A stretch of DNA of 37,629 bases, taken from the NCBI GenBank assembly GCA_027486345.1, contig JAIXPH010000053.1:1-37629 (forward strand). Reading direction: 5' to 3'. The notes beneath the pieces were generated by a model. It was given only the letters and a program-made list of their open reading frames with translations, was not told the origin of the DNA and did no database searches. How positions within the stretch are numbered: the first letter of the stretch is position 1; every line of letters begins with the position of its first letter. The translations under genes were made by a program, and so were the position numbers. Source of the stretch: Paracoccaceae bacterium. GTDB lineage: Bacteria > Pseudomonadota > Alphaproteobacteria > Rhodobacterales > Rhodobacteraceae. Of this stretch, positions 10,001 to 17,223 are shown in pieces.

Positions 10001-12564
10001 AGCACGACATAGGCCATCTTGACGGTCGCGGCACCCGGGTCCGGTTCGGTATCCGCGACCAATGGGAACGGATCACCGGGGTCATCCAGCCCGAAGCTCT
10101 GGCCCGATCCGATCAGGATGTCCGCCAGACCGTCGCCGTTCACATCGCCCGCCGCCGCGACCGAGGTGCCCAGCTTTTCCCCGCTGGCCCCGCCGATGAT
10201 CTGAAAGCCGCCGCCGTTTTCGACCGCCGCACCGGCATTCACGGTTTCCCCATCGGTCTTGCCATAGATGACCGTGACGCTGCCGGTGTGGTCATAGCCG
10301 TCGCCGGTCTTGGGCGCGCCGATGGCGATGTCATCCAGACCATCGCCGTTCACATCGCCGACGATGGCGACGCTCAGCGCGAAATTGTCCCCCACGGTGT
10401 CGGTGGTGATCACGAAGCCACCGCCCTTGCCACGCCCGAGCGCAGCCAGATTGGTCAGCTGTTCGTCGCCCCCGCCGCCAAAGATCACAAAGGCCGCGCC
10501 CGGACGCAGCGCGGGTTCGACCGGGCCATCCGGCTGGTCGGCCACCAGGCCCAGACCGTCGCCCGTCCCGCCCCCCGGCGGGATGTCCGGCGTGCTGCTT
10601 TGTGCCACGCCCAGCACGAAGTCATTGTAGCCGTCGCCGTTGATGTCCCCGCCGCCCGCAAGGGTCAGGCCCAGCTCGCTGCCCGGAATGTTGATGATCT
10701 CAAAGCCGCCGTTGCCCTTTGCCACGTCCTCAAGGTCGATGGCTGCCGTATCGGTCTTGCCGAAGACGACATAGGCGCTGTTTGTGAAGGTGCCATAGTC
10801 CGTTGTCCGGGGCGTGCTGATCAGAAGATCGGCCAAGCCGTCGCCGTTCACATCGCCCAGCGTGCTGATGGTCGTCCCCCGCGCGCCGGACCCGCCCAGC
10901 CCGCTGATCACGAAGCCGCCATCGCCCGCCGCCACGTCCGACAGTTCGACCGCCGCGCCCCCCGCCTTGCCAAAGACGACAAAGCTGTCCTCTGAGCGTT
11001 CGCCCGACAGGCCGTCCATGTTTTGCGTGACGAAGACATCCTCCAGCCCGTCGCCGTTCACATCCCCCGCACCCGTGACGATGAAGCCGCTTTCATCCCC
11101 TTCGGCGATGCCATGGATGGCAAAGCCCCTGTCCGGCGCCGTCTCGGACACATCCGCGCGCACCGCCACGTCCGGGGCGGCTGCGTCGAAGCTGGCCAGG
11201 TCCACCTCGTTGAAATTGGTGGTGCCGGTGATGGTGATCACCACCTCATGCGTCGTGCCATCCACCGTTGTCACGGTGAAGCGATCCTCGACCGTCTGGC
11301 CCGGGAGCAAGCCCGGCACACCCGACCCCGGGTCGTTCAGCTCATAGGTCCAGTTGCCCGTCGCATCGATGCTGGCTGTGCCATAGCTGCCCGAAATCGC
11401 CGAGTCCGGGATGAAGCTGTCCTGGCCCTGATCAGGGTCGATGACCGAAAGTGTGCCCGAGGCGCTGTTGGCCGCGCCATGTTCCTCCATCGTGCCGAAG
11501 TCCTGCCCGACCACCGTGGCCGCGTCATTGGTGCCGGTGATCGTCACGCTGATGGTCTGGGTGGTGCCGTCGCGTGTCGCGGCGACAAAGCTGTCGGTGA
11601 GCGTATCGCCTTCACCAAGCGACTGGACGGCCACGTTGTCGTTCGAGACCTGATAGGTCCAGCGCCCATCCGCTGTCAGGTTGAACGTGCCCAAGGTGCC
11701 GCCGTTCGTGACCGGACGGAATCCGGACTCCCCCAGATCGACGTCCGAAACGACCAGCCGTCCCGCAGCAGTCAGCACGGTGCTTGCGTCCTCGGTCACG
11801 GCCCCAAGGGCCAGTCCGCCGATCCGCGCGGGATCGTTCACGCCGTTGATGGTGATGGTCAGCACCTGCTGCGTGCCGTCCGCCGTGAACACGATCACCT
11901 GGTCCGTCAGCGTCTTGCCCGCGCCAAGTTGCTGGATCACCTGTGCGCCGGTACTGCCGCTGTAGCTCCAGGCCCCATCGGCGGTAATGCTGAAATCCCC
12001 GTAGGTCCCGCGCACTGAGGCCGGACGGAACACCGCCTCGCCCGGGTCGGGGTCCGTGATGGTGAGTTGGCCACCCGACAAGAGGGCCGAGCCATTGTCT
12101 TCGGTCACGCTGCCGCTGCGGGTGCCGCCGACCGTGGCCGGGGTGTTGGCGATGGTTGCGCTCTCGTTTCCGCCGCCGCCCGCGATGGCCAGACCGACGC
12201 CGCCTGCCCCGGCCAAGGGTGCCAGCGCCACGCCAAGGTTCGTCGCCTCAATCCCCAGCATCGCGGCGATCTGTTCCAGCGCGGCATCGGCCAGCACCAC
12301 CGTGCCATCCGCCGCGAGGGTGAATTGATCCGCCGCAAGGAGCAGGGTCTGCCCATCGGCCAGCGTCACTTCCAGCGCGCCGTCGGCCACCAGACGGGCG
12401 GCGGTGACCCCGGCGTTGCTGACGGTCGGAACAACGGCGGCCTGCGCATCGGCCTCGGCCGCAAGGGCCAGCACCATGCCCGCCGCCATCACCCCCGTTT
12501 CGCGACCCCGACGCCCTGCGACAGCGCTGAAACGGCCTTTTCCGACATTACGATCGTGACTCAT
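7036..12564 (-). CDS. Giant RTX adhesin with VCBS domains and two seven-repeat FG-GAP blocks
   Basis: This 1842-residue, strongly acidic protein is the probable cargo of the downstream type I system. Residues 1-140 hold a basic N-terminus, a hydrophobic Ala-rich segment (about 24-40) and a LADGQTLLLAADQF-type module like the start of other large surface adhesins. Three VCBS domains follow (about 145-450), each ending near a TITGTND-like motif. FG-GAP repeats then occur seven times (480-1035) and, after an RTX-like stretch (1047-1205), seven times more (1227-1715). Each has a GDVNGDGxxD calcium loop and a YVVFGK-type strand. The C-terminus has RTX nonapeptides (GEAGDDALTG, ARGDDTLEG, about 1726-1775) and an uncleaved secretion-signal-like end. 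A calcium-dependent surface or biofilm adhesin is likely. No LapG-type cleavage motif was recognised with confidence. Confidence 0.92.
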   Translation of the reverse strand: MSHDRNVGKGRFSAVAGRRGRETGVMAAGMVLALAAEADAQAAVVPTVSNAGVTAARLVADGALEVTLADGQTLLLAADQFTLAADGTVVLADAALEQIAAMLGIEATNLGVALAPLAGAGGVGLAIAGGGGNESATIANTPATVGGTRSGSVTEDNGSALLSGGQLTITDPDPGEAVFRPASVRGTYGDFSITADGAWSYSGSTGAQVIQQLGAGKTLTDQVIVFTADGTQQVLTITINGVNDPARIGGLALGAVTEDASTVLTAAGRLVVSDVDLGESGFRPVTNGGTLGTFNLTADGRWTYQVSNDNVAVQSLGEGDTLTDSFVAATRDGTTQTISVTITGTNDAATVVGQDFGTMEEHGAANSASGTLSVIDPDQGQDSFIPDSAISGSYGTASIDATGNWTYELNDPGSGVPGLLPGQTVEDRFTVTTVDGTTHEVVITITGTTNFNEVDLASFDAAAPDVAVRADVSETAPDRGFAIHGIAEGDESGFIVTGAGDVNGDGLEDVFVTQNMDGLSGERSEDSFVVFGKAGGAAVELSDVAAGDGGFVISGLGGSGARGTTISTLGDVNGDGLADLLISTPRTTDYGTFTNSAYVVFGKTDTAAIDLEDVAKGNGGFEIINIPGSELGLTLAGGGDINGDGYNDFVLGVAQSSTPDIPPGGGTGDGLGLVADQPDGPVEPALRPGAAFVIFGGGGDEQLTNLAALGRGKGGGFVITTDTVGDNFALSVAIVGDVNGDGLDDIAIGAPKTGDGYDHTGSVTVIYGKTDGETVNAGAAVENGGGFQIIGGASGEKLGTSVAAAGDVNGDGLADILIGSGQSFGLDDPGDPFPLVADTEPDPGAATVKMAYVVLGNTVTKSVIDVQSTTPNPEDDPDIAGDTATVPGADPGGDMEYGDRVLAISAPVGSQSWVVSGAGDFDGDGIDDLIVSIYRDQPYGETVATPMTQVTYVVSGASYLANDNADGSAITLDDQLSGKVNATLIYQGSFRDGMGRSASSAGDVNGDGFDDVIIGAANAAPNGDNSGASYVVFGRSYIKTTPEEGLGGTGDDSLTMQTPDESLIGGAGDDSLTGAGEEGVLIGGSGDDVLSVSSALFSRVDGGTGRDSLTLDGEGLHLDLTRIGTPRLQSIEVIDLGGDENTLRIDAAEVLRLSESTNTLRVLGGSGDQVQLVGMEWRQVDGVIEDGITYSVYESGTARVEIQDGVGLAGGPVKPITFVGDVVNGFGGYVINGPIDLSQAGYSVKIVGDVNNDGLADILVGAPDGLGRLASGAAYVVFGKPSGGTFELQSTFKGDGGFLIVGERSYDGAGWSVSGLGDINGDGFDDLVVSAPLYDMDDDGDLIEDVGSVYIVYGKAEGSYVDLTAVGKGIGGSVIDGIFEDRLTGLSVDGAGDVNGDGIGDLIIGAQYSTAHGKDAGAAYIVSGNPNDDDAFVSLSDLEADDPVGGFAIHGVTPGEFAGATVRAAGDVNGDGFDDVIIGGSGALSLDYGAAYVVFGKDSTDMVHLDEVARGNGGFMIKGAVGVEEVSVGGKTDWLGWGVSGIGDVNGDGLDDVLVGAPFASVDHREGGLSFIVFGKEDGGMIDLASDSSDGAAVAIIGDADDARTGFTVSGAGDVNGDGLLDLIIGAPTSTGSEPVAGAAYVVFGREDWDVIHLSDVRAGVGGFVVLGEATTDKAGFSVHGGGDVNGDGFDDIVVGVPQNDPNGEDSGAVVVVYGGNFTGAVTQVGEAGDDALTGTALNDVLYGARGDDTLEGGGGTDRLSGGGGADRFVITNLAGTATLVDFDGDAGDLLDLSDFGITDFATVQTMLSEQTGNLRLALDSDSTVIFSGLDPDVLQASHVIL
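7420..8886 (-). repeat. FG-GAP repeat block 2 (seven repeats)
   Basis: Residues 1227-1715 contain a second set of seven units. The first calcium loop reads GDVNNDG, one reads GDINGDG and five read GDVNGDG. Units are more regular than in block 1, at about 60-80 residues each. The DNA echoes this, with near-identical GTCGCCGTT-type stretches recurring through the block. It is followed directly by the C-terminal RTX repeats. Confidence 0.85.
9460..11127 (-). repeat. FG-GAP repeat block 1 (seven repeats)
   Basis: Residues 480-1035 contain seven calcium-loop motifs: five GDVNGDG, one GDINGDG and one GDFDGDG. Most units begin with a GFxIxG-like strand and end with a VVFGK-like strand. Spacing is irregular because repeats 3, 5 and 6 carry insertions rich in Pro and Asp. 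Seven is the blade number of the integrin-alpha-type beta-propeller, so this block could be one complete propeller. Confidence 0.85.
11215..12132 (-). repeat. Three tandem VCBS domains in the adhesin
   Basis: Residues 145-450 contain three units of about 100 residues. Each opens with a GxVTED- or GTMEEH-like strand, continues with a DPDxGxxxF motif, a GxxGTxxxxxxGxWxY core and a TLTDxFxxxxxDGTxQ strand, and ends in ITGTND or similar. The units are diverged, not identical. They probably form a stalk between the cell surface and the propeller-like regions. Confidence 0.85.
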
Positions 12565-12885
12565 GACTCACCCAGAAACACACTTTCGGATAGTATTAGA
12601 CAGAAGGAAAGTTTTAATCAACAAAGCACGGAAAGGTTGGAATGTTAGGTTAAATCACTGTTTTAATTCATGATTGCCTAGATTATCCCAAACCGTGAAT
12701 CTGTGAGGCAACCGGACGGGGCGTGGTTTGCGGAGCCCGTTCTTTTAACCGGCGCAGGGCGGGGCAATCACGGGGGTCCTTGACGGCCACCGCGGCAGAA
12801 ATCCGACAGGCGCGCCTGTTCGAAAAGGATGGCGGCTCTTTCGTTTCGGGATGTAAGCTTTGCGCAACGACAGGAGAGAGAGACG
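12565..12885. other. Divergent intergenic region between adhesin operon and aldo/keto reductase
   Basis: These 321 bases separate two outward-facing units. The left part (12580-12690) is AT-rich and holds the candidate adhesin promoter plus a weak AATCA/TGATT inverted repeat (12653-12675). No clear promoter was found for the rightward reductase gene. No small gene with a credible ribosome site was seen. Confidence 0.55.
12593..12621 (-). promoter_or_regulatory. Candidate promoter of the adhesin/type I secretion operon
   Basis: On the minus strand TTGATT (12621-12616) and TAATAC (12598-12593) are separated by 17 bases, about 30 bases before the adhesin ATG at 12564. The surrounding DNA (about 12580-12680) is clearly more AT-rich than its neighbours. 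The match to sigma-70 consensus is partial, and the short distance leaves a leader of only about 20-25 bases. Confidence 0.35.
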
Positions 12886-13848
12886 ATGAAACTGCATCCG
12901 ATCGGCACCACGGGCCTTGCGGTCACCGACCTTGGCTTTGGGGCGGCCCCCTTGGGCGACATGCCCGACACCTATGGCTATGGCGTGGACGAGGCAACCG
13001 CGCGGGTGGCCATCGACGCGATCTTCGACGGGCAGGTGAACCTGCTCGACACCTCGCGCGTCTATGGCTTTGGCCGCAGCGAGGCGCGGATCGGCGATGC
13101 CATCCGGGCGCGGGGCGGGTTGCCTGCGGGCTTCGTGCTGTCCACCAAACTGGACCGCGACCTTGAGACCGGGCGCTTTGACGGGGATCGCGCCCGGCAA
13201 TCGGCTGAGCAGAGCCTGACCGCGCTGGGGCTGGACCGGATTCCGATGCTGCACCTGCATGACCCCGAACATGCCCGCGACCTGTCCGAGATCACCCGCA
13301 GCGGCGGGGCCTTGGATGTGCTGTTCCGCCTGAAGGAAGAGGGCGTCGCCACCTGCGTCGGTCTGGCCATGGGGCGGGTCGATCTGATGCTGGCGCTGCT
13401 GCGGGACTGGCCGTTCGACGTCATCCTCAGCCACAACCGCTATACGCTGCTGAACCGCTCTGCCGATGCGCTGTTCGATCTGGCGCAGGCCAAGGGCGTG
13501 ACGATCCTTAACGCGGCCCCCTATGCGGGCGGGGTGCTGGCCAAGGGCAGCGCGACGGTGAAGAAGATCACCTATCAGGACAGCACAGAGGCCGGGCTGG
13601 CCCCCGTGCGCGCGGTCGAAGAGATCTGCGCCCGTCATGGCGTGGCCCCCGGCGCGGCGGCGCTGCAATTCTCGCAGCGCGATCCGCGTGTGGCCTGCAC
13701 CATCGTCGGCGTGTCCAAGGCCGAACGCGTGGCCCAGACGCTGGATTGGGCGGCGGCCGGAATTGCCGATGCGGCATGGCGCGATCTGGCGGCCCTGTCC
13801 TTCTCCACCGTCGATCCCGAGGCCGAGCGCGTCTATCGCCCCGGCTGA
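12886..13848 (+). CDS. Aldo/keto reductase, sugar-dehydrogenase-like
   Basis: The 320-residue AKR-fold enzyme has the full catalytic tetrad: Asp55 and Tyr60 (LLDTSRVYG), Lys88 (STKL) and His125 (LHDPE). The N-terminal beta-hairpin region (IGTTGLAVTDLGFGAAPLG) and the C-terminal IVGVSKAERVAQTL cofactor segment are intact. The overall pattern is like L-fucose or D-threo-aldose dehydrogenases, which oxidise aldoses to lactones with NAD(P). The exact substrate is not readable. The ATG at 12886 was chosen because AGGAG (12872-12876) lies nine bases before it. An in-frame ATG at 12829 would add 19 residues not typical of the family. It is followed 38 bases later by the sensor kinase and may share its transcript. 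Confidence 0.88.
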   Translation: MKLHPIGTTGLAVTDLGFGAAPLGDMPDTYGYGVDEATARVAIDAIFDGQVNLLDTSRVYGFGRSEARIGDAIRARGGLPAGFVLSTKLDRDLETGRFDGDRARQSAEQSLTALGLDRIPMLHLHDPEHARDLSEITRSGGALDVLFRLKEEGVATCVGLAMGRVDLMLALLRDWPFDVILSHNRYTLLNRSADALFDLAQAKGVTILNAAPYAGGVLAKGSATVKKITYQDSTEAGLAPVRAVEEICARHGVAPGAAALQFSQRDPRVACTIVGVSKAERVAQTLDWAAAGIADAAWRDLAALSFSTVDPEAERVYRPG

Positions 13849-13886
13849 CCGGCGGGCATCACATCCGGATAGGCGGCGGGGGCGGC

Positions 13887-15662
13887 ATGGGCGCACGGGC
13901 GGCAACACGGCGGTTGGTGACGGCGGCAGTCCTTGCCACGCTGTGCCTTGCGCTGGTCTTTGCCGTGGAACGGCTGGTCCGCGCCGCGACCTTCGCCAAC
14001 GGGATGGAGGCCGCCGAGTCCACCCTGCGCCAGACGGTCAATGCCCTCGACGGGCATCTGCGCCGGTTCGAAACCCTGCCCGCCCTGCTGGCCCGTCAGG
14101 TAGAGGTGCGCGAGTTCCTGACCGCTCCGCCCGGCCCTGACGGGGTGCAGCGGATGAACCTCTGGCTGAAATACACCAACCGGGTGATCGAATCCTCGGA
14201 TCTCTACCTGATCGCGCCGGATGGCACGACGCTGGCCGCCTCGAACTTTGACCGCGCGGAAAGTTTTATCGGGCAGAATTTCACCTATCGCCCCTATTTC
14301 ACCGAGGCGATGGCGGGCGGCGCGGGCCGGTTCTTCGCGCTGGGGACAACCTCGGGCATCCGGGGGTATTACTTCGCCTCACCGGTGCGGGATTGGGCGG
14401 GGCGGATCGTCGGGGTGGTGGCGCTGAAGATCGGCGTGGACGCGGTCGAGGCCGCATGGACCGCCCCGTCGCACCAGACGCTGGTCACCGATCCCGAAGG
14501 CATCGTCTTCATGGCGACTGACCCGGTCTGGCTGTATCGCGGGATGCTTGAACTGACACCGGACCGGATCGAACGGACCAAAGCCTCGCGCCGCTATGCC
14601 GACCAGCCGTTGCACCCCTTGGGCCAGACCGTGGCGCAGGATGACGACCGGCACCTGATCACGCTGGCCGGGTCCGATGGCGTGCCGCGCGAATATCTCA
14701 GCGTCAGCCGCGAGATGCCGCAGGCCGGGTGGTCGGTGCAGGTGCTGCTGGACACCGCGCCCCTGCATGCGCAATTGCGGCTGTCGGTGGCGACCTTCGT
14801 GATGTTTTTGGGTGTGGCGCTGTCGCTGGCATGGGCGCTGTGGCAGCGCCGGGCGCGTCTGGCGGAACGCATCGCGTTGCAGGCCGCAGCGCAGGCCGCG
14901 CTGGAGGGGCAGGTGGCCGCACGCACGGCCGATCTGCAACAGGCCAATGACGAATTGCACCGGATGCAGGCCGATCTGGTGCAGGCGGGCAAACTCGCCG
15001 CCCTTGGCCGCATGTCGGCGGCGCTGAGCCATGAGATCAACCAACCGCTGGCCGCCGCGCGCAACTATGCCGAAAGCGCGGCGCTCTTGATCGACCGCGA
15101 TGATCTGCCCCGCGCACGGGACAATATCAGCCAAATCCTGTCGCTGATCGACCGCATGGCCGCGATTGCCCGCCACCTGCGCCACGTCGCCCGCAAACCG
15201 GATGAGCCGCTAAAGACCCTGGCGCTTGCCCCGGCGGTGGCAGAGGCGGTGGCGACGGCGGGCGCGCGCTTGGCGGCGTCGGGCGTGACGGTGCGCGTCG
15301 ATCTGCCGCCCGATCTGCCTGCGGTCAAGGGCGGGCCGGTGCGGCTGCAACAGGTGATCGTGAACCTGCTGTGCAATGCCGCCGATGCGATGGACGGCAG
15401 CGGTGGCGTGATCGAGGTGGCGGCCTTTGGTGCTGGCCCCAGTGTCACCCTGACCATCCGCGACCATGGCCCCGGCGTGGCCCCGGCGATCAGGGACCGT
15501 ATCTTTGATCCGTTCTTCACGACCAAGACCGTGGGCAGCGGCTTGGGGCTGGGGCTGTCCATCAGCTATAACATCCTGCAGGATTTCGGCGGCGACCTGC
15601 GGGTGGACAATCACCCCGACGGGGGCGCGGTGTTTTCCGTGGTGATGCAGGCGGCGGGGTAG
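13887..15662 (+). CDS. DctB-like membrane sensor histidine kinase
   Basis: The 591-residue protein has transmembrane helices at about 11-27 and 299-318 enclosing a periplasmic double-Cache sensor domain. The RPYFTEAMAGG, GIRGYYFASPV and VVALKIGV phrases are typical of DctB-type C4-dicarboxylate sensors. A coiled coil (about 325-365) leads to the HisKA domain, with phospho-accepting His382 in LSHEINQPLAAARNY. The ATPase domain has N-box NLLCNAADAM, DHGPGV and GLGLGLS. The ATG at 13887 was chosen because the hydrophobic helix then starts right after a short basic tail. An upstream extension would overlap the reductase gene. One base separates its stop from the response regulator start. It probably senses the carboxylate taken up by the downstream transporter. 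Confidence 0.9.
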   Translation: MGARAATRRLVTAAVLATLCLALVFAVERLVRAATFANGMEAAESTLRQTVNALDGHLRRFETLPALLARQVEVREFLTAPPGPDGVQRMNLWLKYTNRVIESSDLYLIAPDGTTLAASNFDRAESFIGQNFTYRPYFTEAMAGGAGRFFALGTTSGIRGYYFASPVRDWAGRIVGVVALKIGVDAVEAAWTAPSHQTLVTDPEGIVFMATDPVWLYRGMLELTPDRIERTKASRRYADQPLHPLGQTVAQDDDRHLITLAGSDGVPREYLSVSREMPQAGWSVQVLLDTAPLHAQLRLSVATFVMFLGVALSLAWALWQRRARLAERIALQAAAQAALEGQVAARTADLQQANDELHRMQADLVQAGKLAALGRMSAALSHEINQPLAAARNYAESAALLIDRDDLPRARDNISQILSLIDRMAAIARHLRHVARKPDEPLKTLALAPAVAEAVATAGARLAASGVTVRVDLPPDLPAVKGGPVRLQQVIVNLLCNAADAMDGSGGVIEVAAFGAGPSVTLTIRDHGPGVAPAIRDRIFDPFFTTKTVGSGLGLGLSISYNILQDFGGDLRVDNHPDGGAVFSVVMQAAG

Positions 15663-15663
15663 C

Positions 15664-17019
15664 ATGGCGCAGACGGTTCTTCTGGTCGATGACGACATCG
15701 CCATGCGCCAGTCCACCGAACAGGCGCTGGAGCTTGCCGGTCACACCGTGCGCACCTTTGCCAGCGCCGAAGAGGCCCTGAGCGTCGCCGGGCCGGGGCT
15801 GGATGGCGTTGTCATCACTGACATCCGCATGCCCGGCATGGATGGCATGACGCTTTTGCAGCGGTTGGGGGAGTTGGACCCCGACCTGCCCGTGATCCTG
15901 ATCACCGGCCATGCCGACGTGGCCCTGGCTGTCGAGGCGATGCGGCGCGGGGCCTATGACTTCATTGAAAAGCCGTTTTCGATGCAGGCGCTGGGGGCGG
16001 TGCTGAAGCGGGCCTTGGACCATCGCGCCTTGGTCATGGAAAACCGCCGTCTGCGCGCCGTCGCAGGCCAGCGCGATGATGTCGAGGCGCGGTTGCCCGG
16101 ACGCTCTGCCGCGATGGTGGAGTTGCGCCGCCAGATCCGCAGCCTTGGCCCGTCCGAGGCGGATGTGCTGATCACCGGCCCCACGGGATCGGGCAAAGAG
16201 GTGGTCGCCCGCCTGCTGCATGATCTGTCGCCGCGTGCGGGAAAACCCTTTGTCGCCATCAACTGCGCCGCCCTGCCCGCCGCCTTGATTGAAAGCGAAC
16301 TCTTCGGGCATGAGGCGGGCGCGTTCCCCGGTGCGATGCGGGCGCGGTTCGGGCGGTTTGAACATGCGCGGGGCGGGACGATCCTGCTGGATGAAATCGG
16401 CTCTATGCCGCTGGATTTGCAGGCGAAGCTGCTGCGCGTGCTGCAAGACCGCGTGATCCTGCGGCTGGGGTCGAATGATCCCGTTCCGCTGAACGTGCGC
16501 TTTCTGGCGACCTCCAAGGCCGATCTGGCGCAGGCCATGGCGCAGGGCGCGTTCCGCGAGGATCTGTTCTGGCGGCTGAACGTGGCCAGCCTGCGGGTGC
16601 CGCCCTTGTCGGCGCGGCGGGATGATGTGCCGGTGCTTTACCTGCACCTGTTGCGCGAATCCGCCGCGCGCCACGGGGTTGAGGATCGCTTGCCCGATCC
16701 CGCCACGCTTTCGGACCTGTCCGCGCGGGACTGGCCGGGGAATGTGCGGGAATTGCGTAACCTTGCCGAACGGCATGTGCTGGGGCTGGATTGGCAGGAC
16801 AGCACCGACAGCACCGCCGCGCATCTGGCCGCCCATCTGGCCGACCGCGTGGCGGCGTTTGAGCGCGGCGTGATCGCCGCCGCCATCGCGGCCCATGGCG
16901 GGCGGCTGCGTCCGGTCTATGAATCGCTGGGGATCAGCCGCAAGACGCTTTACGAAAAGATGCAGAAACACGGGCTGGACCGCCGCCTGTTCGCGGATGG
17001 GGACGGCGTTGACAGTTAA
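15664..17019 (+). CDS. DctD/NtrC-type response regulator with altered GAFTGA loop
   Basis: The 451-residue protein has a receiver domain (about 1-120) with phospho-acceptor Asp53 (ITDIRMPG) and Lys103 (EKPF). An AAA+ domain (about 145-375) follows, with Walker A GPTGSGKE and Walker B GTILLDEIG. A Fis-type helix-turn-helix ends the protein (SLGISRKTLYEKMQKHGL). In sigma-54 activators loop L1 reads GAFTGA and its Thr contacts sigma-54. Here residues 219-224 read GAFPGA, with the Thr replaced by Pro222 (codon CCC at 16327-16329). That may weaken or abolish sigma-54 activation, so the protein may act in another way. It is cotranscribed with the kinase and lies just upstream of the tct genes, its likely targets. 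Confidence 0.9.
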   Translation: MAQTVLLVDDDIAMRQSTEQALELAGHTVRTFASAEEALSVAGPGLDGVVITDIRMPGMDGMTLLQRLGELDPDLPVILITGHADVALAVEAMRRGAYDFIEKPFSMQALGAVLKRALDHRALVMENRRLRAVAGQRDDVEARLPGRSAAMVELRRQIRSLGPSEADVLITGPTGSGKEVVARLLHDLSPRAGKPFVAINCAALPAALIESELFGHEAGAFPGAMRARFGRFEHARGGTILLDEIGSMPLDLQAKLLRVLQDRVILRLGSNDPVPLNVRFLATSKADLAQAMAQGAFREDLFWRLNVASLRVPPLSARRDDVPVLYLHLLRESAARHGVEDRLPDPATLSDLSARDWPGNVRELRNLAERHVLGLDWQDSTDSTAAHLAAHLADRVAAFERGVIAAAIAAHGGRLRPVYESLGISRKTLYEKMQKHGLDRRLFADGDGVDS

Positions 17020-17030
17020 AGCGAGGGGTT

Positions 17031-17080
17031 TGGGTGGAAATCCACCCATCCATTCCCGGCTTTGTCCCCGTTTCCACCCA
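17031..17080. promoter_or_regulatory. Candidate regulator binding sites upstream of tctC (TCCACCCA repeats)
   Basis: The 8-mer TCCACCCA occurs three times: inverted at 17031-17038, direct at 17041-17048 and direct at 17073-17080. The first two form an 18-base inverted repeat with an AA centre. The first and third extend to a 10-base inverted match (TGGGTGGAAA / TTTCCACCCA). The direct copies are 32 bases apart, about three helical turns. They sit 144-193 bases before the tctC ATG, a usual place for activator sites of NtrC-type regulators. No convincing -24/-12 promoter was found between them and tctC. They could also fold as a hairpin after the regulator gene, but no T-run follows. Confidence 0.5.
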
Positions 17081-17223
17081 GAACACCCGGACCCGCCTGC
17101 AAATCCCCCGGCCCAAGGGCAGTTCGCCCTATCCCCCCGACGGGCGGGCGCGGCTTTCTGATGCCAACCGCGCGACCGAGGAGGGTTTGCGCGGGGCAAC
17201 AAACACTCGTCTGGGAGGACACC

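Noticed and set aside
7873-10995. Long open frame on the plus strand, antisense to the adhesin gene.
   Set aside because: It mirrors the repetitive Asp/Gly codons of the adhesin, is His/Val/Asp-rich with no family match, and has no ribosome site. It is a shadow frame in GC-rich repeats.
7420-11127. Regularly recurring short DNA stretches considered as a CRISPR-like array.
   Set aside because: They are codons for repeated GDVNGDG loops within one open frame, with variable spacing and imperfect copies.
12478-12489. MAAG at adhesin residues 26-29 as a LapG-type protease site.
   Set aside because: It lies inside a hydrophobic run, too close to the N-terminus for known retention modules, and no LapD/LapG genes are in the window.
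17150-17223. Possible sigma-54 (-24/-12) promoter before tctC.
   Set aside because: The best GG-N10-GC alignments lack the TGGCAC and TTGC cores, so no such promoter is claimed.
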